Part shown: positions 58,856-64,000 of the stretch, piece after piece
Layout of the letters: each line of letters opens with the position of its first letter
Position numbering within the stretch: the stretch's first letter is position 1
DNA from: Paenibacillus senegalensis JC66
GTDB lineage: Bacteria > Bacillota > Bacilli > Paenibacillales > NBRC-103111
NCBI RefSeq assembly: GCF_000285515.1
Contig: NZ_HE610957.1
Span: forward strand, 161,238 to 225,237
Direction: 5' to 3'
Length of the DNA: 64,000 nucleotides
The notes under the pieces: generated by a model
What the model was told of the DNA's origin: nothing
Database searches by the model: none
Seen by the model: only the letters and a program-made list of their open reading frames with translations
Program-made: the position numbers and the translations under genes

Positions 58856-60499
58856 ATTGTTCATATATCTCTCATAAGCTGCATTTGCAATCTCCATATA
58901 CTTATCAAAGCCCATTCTTTCAATGGTAGCTATATAGCTGTCCCATTCACTAAACGGGGTGTCACCTGCGATAAATTTGGATTCCATTTCTGCCATATAT
59001 GTGTGAATATCAACGGCTACTGAAGCCATAAAGTTGTTTTCTTCAGCTGTATAGGTAAACGGATTCCATATTTCTTCCGGTGCGTAAGGCGCCGCCTTCT
59101 CCCCTGTTTCCAGAGCGTTCGGATACGATTCCGCCCCCATGAAATAATGATCTTGAACGTAACCCGGATAGCTGCCGCCATTCCAAGTAAAATACTTATT
59201 TCTTGCCTGGCTGACTGTTAGACCATTAGCATTGTCCGTAATATCTTTTACGTAATCCCACGTCCCATCTTCCTTATACTCGAACGTCTCGCCTTCAATT
59301 CCTCTGAAGTAGAAGTCTGCCCCCTCATCACTGAAGAACCAGTCTATCCAGCGAACCGTTGCTTCCGGATGCGGATTTTTGTCCGTAATGACAAATGCCC
59401 CGATCCAGGCTAAAGGAGCTTTTACATGCGAGTACAAACGATCACCGTAAGGACCTTCCAAAGCACCGAGCCCCACATAATTATCTAGATTAAACGCAGT
59501 AATGGGATTGGTTGTAATAACTGCGCCATAAACTTCTTCAGCCCCTTTTTCTCGAAAATTACTTTCTTGTATAGTAAAAATCTCTAGATCCAGCAAGTTT
59601 TCTGCATATAATTGATGAATGAATTCCAGCATTTCCCTGTATTGATCGGTTGTTCTATAAAATCGCAAATTATTAGTGGCAGGGTCAATATCGAGATATG
59701 CGTTGCCGATTCCTCTCGTTCCCAGTCCCCAGGCTCCCTGAAGATGATATTTTAAAGTATTAAAGCCAACGGCTCCAAAGGGAACCGCGCTGCCACCGGC
59801 GAGATTGGAAGCTTGCACCGCCTTCAAAAATTCATAGAATTCATTTATCGTCCGCGGCTCCTCCAGTCCAAGCTCAGCCAGCCAATCCTCATTAATCCAG
59901 ATTGGGGTTCCAATCAGCATAGCCAAGAAATCTGGTGAATAAAAGGATGGGAATGAATAGATATTGCCGTCAGGCATAGTTAGCCCTTTTTGCAAATCGG
60001 GGTGCTGTTCCAGCAGAGCTTTGAAGTTAGGAGCATACTGATCGATCAGATCATTAAGCGGAATAAATGTCCCCCGCTCTCCGTACTTCATTAAATCGGC
60101 TGCAGGTATACGTGCGCTATAGAAAGCGTCGGGATAATTACCGCCAACCAACATCAGATTCCTTTTTTCATTAAGACTATCAAACGGAACCAACGTAAAG
60201 CTAATGTTCATGTTCGTTTTCTTTTTATACATCTCCCAAACAATCGTTTCCTCAAAATTGCTGCTGTTGGATGGAGCTAATCCTGTAAAAAACTCTAAGC
60301 TGATATTTTCCTCTACAATAGGAAAGCCCTCGGGATTCAATCCTTTGGCTGCTTTTTGTTCTTGAGCAAGGGTTGAACTCTTACCTTCCCTCCCTCCTCC
60401 CTCGCCTCCGCTAATACCATTCCCGCCGCTGCATGCCGATATAGTCAGCACTGCCATTATAAAAATAAGATAAGAAATTTTATTATAAAATGGATTCAT
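58853..60499 (-). CDS. Orphan extracellular solute-binding lipoprotein (LplA/YtcQ-like)
   Basis: A 548-residue lipoprotein with the lipobox TISAC (Cys23) and a Gly-rich linker (GGNGISGGEGGG). The domain resembles the long binding proteins of complex-polysaccharide importers in Paenibacillus: LEFFTGLAPSNSSNFEETIV, FIPLNDLIDQYAPNFKALLE and EATVRWIDWFFSDEGADFYF. AAAGGTGG precedes the ATG at 60499; longer in-frame starts up to 60628 have no site. No permease or ATPase gene lies beside it, so it is an orphan here. Confidence 0.85.
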   Translation of the reverse strand: MNPFYNKISYLIFIMAVLTISACSGGNGISGGEGGGREGKSSTLAQEQKAAKGLNPEGFPIVEENISLEFFTGLAPSNSSNFEETIVWEMYKKKTNMNISFTLVPFDSLNEKRNLMLVGGNYPDAFYSARIPAADLMKYGERGTFIPLNDLIDQYAPNFKALLEQHPDLQKGLTMPDGNIYSFPSFYSPDFLAMLIGTPIWINEDWLAELGLEEPRTINEFYEFLKAVQASNLAGGSAVPFGAVGFNTLKYHLQGAWGLGTRGIGNAYLDIDPATNNLRFYRTTDQYREMLEFIHQLYAENLLDLEIFTIQESNFREKGAEEVYGAVITTNPITAFNLDNYVGLGALEGPYGDRLYSHVKAPLAWIGAFVITDKNPHPEATVRWIDWFFSDEGADFYFRGIEGETFEYKEDGTWDYVKDITDNANGLTVSQARNKYFTWNGGSYPGYVQDHYFMGAESYPNALETGEKAAPYAPEEIWNPFTYTAEENNFMASVAVDIHTYMAEMESKFIAGDTPFSEWDSYIATIERMGFDKYMEIANAAYERYMNN

Positions 60500-60739
60500 A
60501 CAAAAATGCCCACCTTTATTAAACTTCATTCTTGTTGTTCCAGGCATCGCTTTTGAAGAATAATAATCCTTCCTCGTATGAATCCATGTTAAGATATTCG
60601 AGGTGTTATGAATAGCTCTTATGTGCATCTTTAACTATTGTTTAACAACCGACAACCACTTTTTGCGAGATCAATCTCGGTCGCTTTTCTCACATTGAAC
60701 ATTGAAAGTTTCGCTGCAATTGTCAGACTGATCCGTTTA

Positions 60740-61471
60740 TTAACGAAAAATAGGCGGTACGGGGGGCTGATTACTTCTGTCCGTTATAGTTAATTCGTGA
60801 TTATCATTTGCTGTGGCAAAAAATACGTCAGACAATTTGATCTTCTTGCTCTTTAATTGTTTGTTCAGCCATTCCTCCGTTAAATTAAGAGTTTTCAAGG
60901 CCTCCCTTTCAATCCTTCCTTCCATGATTACCGGGTAAGCTATCCCAGCAGCCTGAACGGCAATATTCAAATCACTTCTTGTTACCGCGGACTTCTCTGT
61001 TTTCTTAAATGCTGTCAGCTTTCCATTAGCTTCAAGTACAGCGGTATCAACCTCTGAAATATCAAATATATCTACTTCCCTTAGCATTTGCAGGACATTA
61101 TCGATTGGGTAACGTACCTTCTTCATGTTTTCCACAATAAAGACTCCATCCTTAATAACGACGATTGGTTCAAAGGATACTAACTTTCCGAATCGCCTGC
61201 TCCGAACAAGAAATACGGAATAAAGCTTTTGCATTAAACCAATGACGATAAGGGCTATCGCTGTATGAATGTGTTCGATTTTAGGGTCGGCAATGTCGGC
61301 TCCCACTATGGCACCGAGGGCTATTATGATTAATAAATCAAAGATAGGCAGTTCACCAATCGATCTTCTTCCCATAAAAAGCGTAATAAACAGCAGAAGC
61401 GGAAAGATTGTAAAGATTCTCCCGATGACGATCAACCCGTCTTTAGCAATATGCATCAAGTTTAAGTCCAT
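60740..61471 (-). CDS. DUF421 (YetF-like) membrane protein
   Basis: A protein of about 243 residues with three N-terminal membrane segments (RIFTIFPLLLFITLFMGRR, PIFDLLIIIALGAIVG, IHTAIALIVIGLMQKLY) and a cytoplasmic DUF421 domain with FEPIVVIKDGVFIVENMKK. The ATG at 61471 is 9 bases after GGAG, while the ATG at 61486 lies too close to AAGGTG, so the later one is preferred. Bacillus relatives (YetF, YrbG, YdfR) are membrane proteins of unknown function that may act in spores. Confidence 0.82.
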   Translation of the reverse strand: MDLNLMHIAKDGLIVIGRIFTIFPLLLFITLFMGRRSIGELPIFDLLIIIALGAIVGADIADPKIEHIHTAIALIVIGLMQKLYSVFLVRSRRFGKLVSFEPIVVIKDGVFIVENMKKVRYPIDNVLQMLREVDIFDISEVDTAVLEANGKLTAFKKTEKSAVTRSDLNIAVQAAGIAYPVIMEGRIEREALKTLNLTEEWLNKQLKSKKIKLSDVFFATANDNHELTITDRSNQPPVPPIFR

Positions 61472-61682
61472 GATTTCCAACTCCATTCACCTTAAATTTA
61501 CATGGCCTACACACCCGTTCCCCTAGCTTTGTCTTGACCTATAAAAATAATTATTTGTTTCAATATAACCATTCTTGGCTTACCTAATCCAAATAAAGGC
61601 GATTATGACTAGCTCTTAATGCTCATGGATATAATATCGCTTGAGTGAATACTTATGTCAGTTCCTGTCTTCAAAAAAAACG

Positions 61683-61724
61683 AAAAAAAGACCGCTTCAG
61701 CAATCTCCCTTGCTTAAAGCAGTC
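61683..61724 (-). terminator. Terminator of the YfhP-like gene
   Basis: GACTGCTTTAAGCAA pairs with TTGCTGAAGCGGTC on the minus strand (plus 61690-61703 and 61710-61724) with minor mismatches. Seven T follow on the minus strand (61689-61683). Confidence 0.82.
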
Positions 61725-61734
61725 CTTAGACTTG

Positions 61735-62751
61735 TTATGAAGTTGAGACGAATCCCGGTGATTCTTGAACGCCGATTCCCAGTCGCATATCGGATTTGCT
61801 GCATAGCCTTTCCGAGAGCAGAGTCCCCTCCCCATCCAGCTCAAACACCGCACGAAAAGGGAAATACTGACCATACCGGAAACGAAGGTCAGTCAGGATG
61901 ACCCTGATTCGGTTATCATGCACCTCGACTTCACGATAAATATGCTTGGCGATTGAGAAGAAGGTCTCGGAGATGTCCCTATGGCTTATCAGCCTTGTTA
62001 ACGGCTCAATATTCACTCGAACGGACGGTTCAGATGCAGAATTTAGCTTCATGTCCTCTTCGAATCGTCCGTGACGGATCGTCCCCAGACGAAAGCCGTC
62101 CGCTGTTTCAATAACGGCCTTCCAATTAGTAAGGTGAAAGGTCGGCATGAGACTATAACGGGCATTGGATTGCCCCTTAATTTCACGTGCAACGACCAGC
62201 TCCGCCTTACGCCGAAATAGGCATCTGGCAGCAATATAAATAACGGTGAATGAATTGATACCAAGAAACAATGGGCCAGGCGAGGCTGCGCCGCTCCACC
62301 ACAACACAAGTCCGAGCAGCTGAGAAATGAACAGAACCGGATCGAATACCTGGAGTACGTCGAAGCTTAACCGTTTTTTAGAAAAAGGCAGAAGTGGTAC
62401 CGCACCGAATGTATTAAGTATGTCAGTTCCTACGTGGACGAGAACTGCGGCAAAGCACCATAGCCATACAAGTCCCCACGGGATTCCTTGAAATGTGAGT
62501 GATAACCCAAACGTTATGAAGGTGGGCCATACAAACCAGGCCGGAATTGAGTGAGTCCAGCGCCGGTGGTTTTTCAGGTAGGCGGAAGTTCCTTTTATTT
62601 TGTATAAAAAGTCTGAATCCGGGGCTTCGGAAGCCACCACGGTTCCTATCGTAATGGCCAATCCGAGAGCTGGATTAGCCGCAACCTCTGGGGACAAATG
62701 GGCCATTGCTCCCAGTCCAAGACCGATAACAAAATGGGTTGCTGTATCCAT
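61735..62751 (-). CDS. YdjM/YfhP-like metal-dependent membrane hydrolase
   Basis: A 338-residue protein with about five membrane segments and the motif pattern of the LexA-binding, inner-membrane-associated putative hydrolases: MDTATHFVIGLGLG, SEAPDSDFLYKIKG, HRRWTHSIP and LVHVGTDILNTFG. These Asp and His residues are the expected metal ligands. The C-terminal third is soluble. GGGAGG stands 8 bases before the ATG. The family's substrate is not established. Confidence 0.82.
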   Translation of the reverse strand: MDTATHFVIGLGLGAMAHLSPEVAANPALGLAITIGTVVASEAPDSDFLYKIKGTSAYLKNHRRWTHSIPAWFVWPTFITFGLSLTFQGIPWGLVWLWCFAAVLVHVGTDILNTFGAVPLLPFSKKRLSFDVLQVFDPVLFISQLLGLVLWWSGAASPGPLFLGINSFTVIYIAARCLFRRKAELVVAREIKGQSNARYSLMPTFHLTNWKAVIETADGFRLGTIRHGRFEEDMKLNSASEPSVRVNIEPLTRLISHRDISETFFSIAKHIYREVEVHDNRIRVILTDLRFRYGQYFPFRAVFELDGEGTLLSERLCSKSDMRLGIGVQESPGFVSTS

Positions 62752-62868
62752 TCATGATTCCTCCCTATTTACAGATTCGTCATGATAACAACAACTCATT
62801 ATACGTTGATTTTACTATTATGAATAGTATATTTTTTTGGTAATCAATCCATTACTATCAATCGACTA

Positions 62869-63282
62869 CTATACCATCGGAGAGACAACACTTGCCAGTT
62901 CCTCGAATCCGTTCTGGTCATGAAGGGCACGAGATATTTCATTGCAGCGTACAATCTTGTTATCTTTAATTTCAAAAATGGCGATAAGCTCAATTGATCC
63001 GCGCGCTCCGCTTTTTTTGACCACATCTACGGTGTACCGCAATGCCAAAGTCTGCAGCTCTTCATCGTAAAGGGCATCATAAAACGGAGAAACAGCGACT
63101 TGGTCCACTATAGCTTTTAACGCAGCAAGGTGATTCTTAAATCCTTCCATGTCTACCTTTTTGCCGTCGGTTACTTGATAGTAGTCCTTATCGAAATACT
63201 CTGGTATTTTATCAAAGTCAAAATTAACAACAATATCTTTATACATTTGTGAAAGAAAACGGATCGCTTCCTGCTTGTTCAC
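62869..63282 (-). CDS. NTF2/SnoaL-like protein
   Basis: A 137-residue protein with the cone-shaped NTF2-like fold: the helical start FLSQMYKDIVVNFDFDKIPEYF, then beta strands with LRYTVDVVKKSGARGSIELI and ending IVRCNEISRAL. The GTG at 63282 is 9 bases after GAGGAG; the TTG at 63291 is too close. It lies 40 bases after the MarR gene stop and is probably in its operon. SnoaL-like proteins often act in small-molecule metabolism; the reaction is unknown. Confidence 0.78.
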   Translation of the reverse strand: MNKQEAIRFLSQMYKDIVVNFDFDKIPEYFDKDYYQVTDGKKVDMEGFKNHLAALKAIVDQVAVSPFYDALYDEELQTLALRYTVDVVKKSGARGSIELIAIFEIKDNKIVRCNEISRALHDQNGFEELASVVSPMV

Positions 63283-63320
63283 TCTAGTCAACTCCTCTTT
63301 TTATTTCTACGTATTTTGGA

Positions 63321-63797
63321 TTACGACATCATCGACCATCTTTTTAGAAAACGAATAATAACGTCAATTTCGTCATCATGGAAATGACTGAACAGCTCGT
63401 GGTACTTTTTTTCAGCTTGGTTATGCATCTTATCATGCTCGGCAGCTAGCTGCTTCCCTTGATCTGTCACTTCATAATAAATTTCTTTAAGATTGTCTGC
63501 TTTTTTTGCTGTTACGACTAAATTGTGCTGAATCAATGTATTTACGGCTTTAGTTATCGCGGCTTTAGATAAATTAAGTTCAGCTGCTAGGGATGTATTG
63601 TTCATTTTAAAAGGAAGACGCTTAATTAACGACAGGATGTGAAGCTGAGTTACGGACCAGTCTCTAACTACCCCGGAACCGGCAACACTTTCGGGCCGCT
63701 TGCTCCGATTCCGCAAATTCTTTTCTCTATTCATGATAAAGGATTGGACTGCTTCAATAGCTTCTGTACGTTTTTGGGAGCTAATATAAATCACCAC
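63321..63797 (-). CDS. MarR-family transcriptional regulator
   Basis: A 158-residue winged-helix regulator. The DNA-binding core is FKMNNTSLAAELNLSKAAIT and KAVNTLIQHNLVVTAKKAD, followed by a wing LKEIYYEVTDQGKQL. The start is uncertain: the GTG at 63797 has no good site, and later starts are not better. Two palindromic sites directly upstream suggest autoregulation. It is followed by the NTF2-like gene. Confidence 0.82.
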   Translation of the reverse strand: MVIYISSQKRTEAIEAVQSFIMNREKNLRNRSKRPESVAGSGVVRDWSVTQLHILSLIKRLPFKMNNTSLAAELNLSKAAITKAVNTLIQHNLVVTAKKADNLKEIYYEVTDQGKQLAAEHDKMHNQAEKKYHELFSHFHDDEIDVIIRFLKRWSMMS

Positions 63798-63809
63798 GCA
63801 TTAAAAATA

Positions 63810-63848
63810 TTGTTAACCGTTTAACAATTATAGTTTACCAGTTAACAA
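63810..63848. promoter_or_regulatory. Two palindromic MarR operator sites upstream of the MarR gene
   Basis: TTGTTAACCGTTTAACAA (63810-63827) has perfect 7-base arms with a 4-base centre. TAGTTTACCAGTTAACAA (63831-63848) has one imperfect arm. Their centres are 21 bases apart, two helical turns, so two dimers would sit on the same face of the DNA. Confidence 0.72.
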
Positions 63849-64000
63849 TAAAAAGTCAATAAGATATTTATCCATTGACATGTGGATCATTTATTTTTAT
63901 GTAATTTGTGGATTTTTACGGAACATTTATGGTTCTTTTGATGATCGATTATGGCCTTTTTATATAACATTTATGTGACTTTTTATGTACCTCCCTCAAT

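Overview
The window looks like a chromosomal segment of a Gram-positive, low-to-mid GC member of the Bacillota, most likely Paenibacillaceae (Paenibacillus or a close relative). The basis is strong GGAGG-type ribosome binding sites, frequent TTG and GTG starts, many lipobox lipoproteins, several CUT1 sugar-type ABC importers without their own ATPase, several two-component systems, and a large secreted polysaccharide lyase. I saw no rRNA, tRNA, CRISPR array, insertion sequence or phage module.

Layout. 0-5 kb: end of a TipAS-type regulator, a pair of ABC exporter half-transporters (the first frameshifted), a HAD phosphatase and a small unknown protein. 5.2-9.8 kb: cassette A, solute-binding lipoprotein, two MalF/MalG-type permeases and an HlyD-like membrane fusion protein (MFP). 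9.8-12.3 kb: a Fur-box-controlled NitT/TauT-type binding lipoprotein with a truncated permease, divergent from a LuxR-type regulator. 12.5-14.3 kb: BlaR1/BlaI-like pair with a dyad operator. 14.4-17.9 kb: cystine transporter TcyP, a uronate-dehydrogenase-like SDR and a lipoprotein hydrolase. 18.1-26.2 kb, all on the minus strand: vanY, vanZ, a VanR/VanS-like pair and then cassette B, a paralogue of cassette A with the binding protein last. 26.3-28.3 kb: a yybP-ykoY (Mn2+) riboswitch before a zinc-ribbon protein, and a TetR-methionine aminopeptidase operon. 28.3-32.1 kb: a repeat-bearing non-coding stretch, a methyltransferase, DUF2935, Nudix and GNAT genes. 32.3-37.6 kb: an amidase-deacetylase fusion and a two-component system with a beta-propeller lipoprotein. 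37.9-42.4 kb: a 1487-residue heparinase II/III-like secreted protein. 42.8-47.9 kb: an AlkD-like repair gene, a VOC protein, a frameshifted GyrI-like gene, an unknown protein with an ECF sigma factor, an AraC regulator and a 53-residue ORF. 48.1-58.2 kb: a self-contained sugar or polyol regulon. 58.4-64 kb: VOC protein, orphan binding lipoprotein, DUF421, YfhP-like protein, and a MarR/NTF2-like pair.

How the genes work together. The strongest systems signal is the pair of SBP-MalF-MalG-MFP cassettes. An MFP normally partners an exporter, yet here it is encoded with importer-type permeases twice. Cassette B follows a VanRS-like pair. A 50-bp element lies upstream of both cassette B and vanY (about 39 of 50 positions identical, 22 of 23 in the distal part), so cassette B probably belongs to an envelope-stress regulon. 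Cassette B is also preceded by an untracked 32-codon ORF that overlaps malF by ATGA.

The second coherent system is the 48-58 kb regulon: ABC importer, two zinc dehydrogenases, ROK kinase, phosphofructokinase and class II aldolase. It would take a polyol through a ketose and its bisphosphate to triose phosphates. A ROK/XylR-type repressor sits at a divergent promoter with two operator copies, and a third copy precedes the second dehydrogenase gene.
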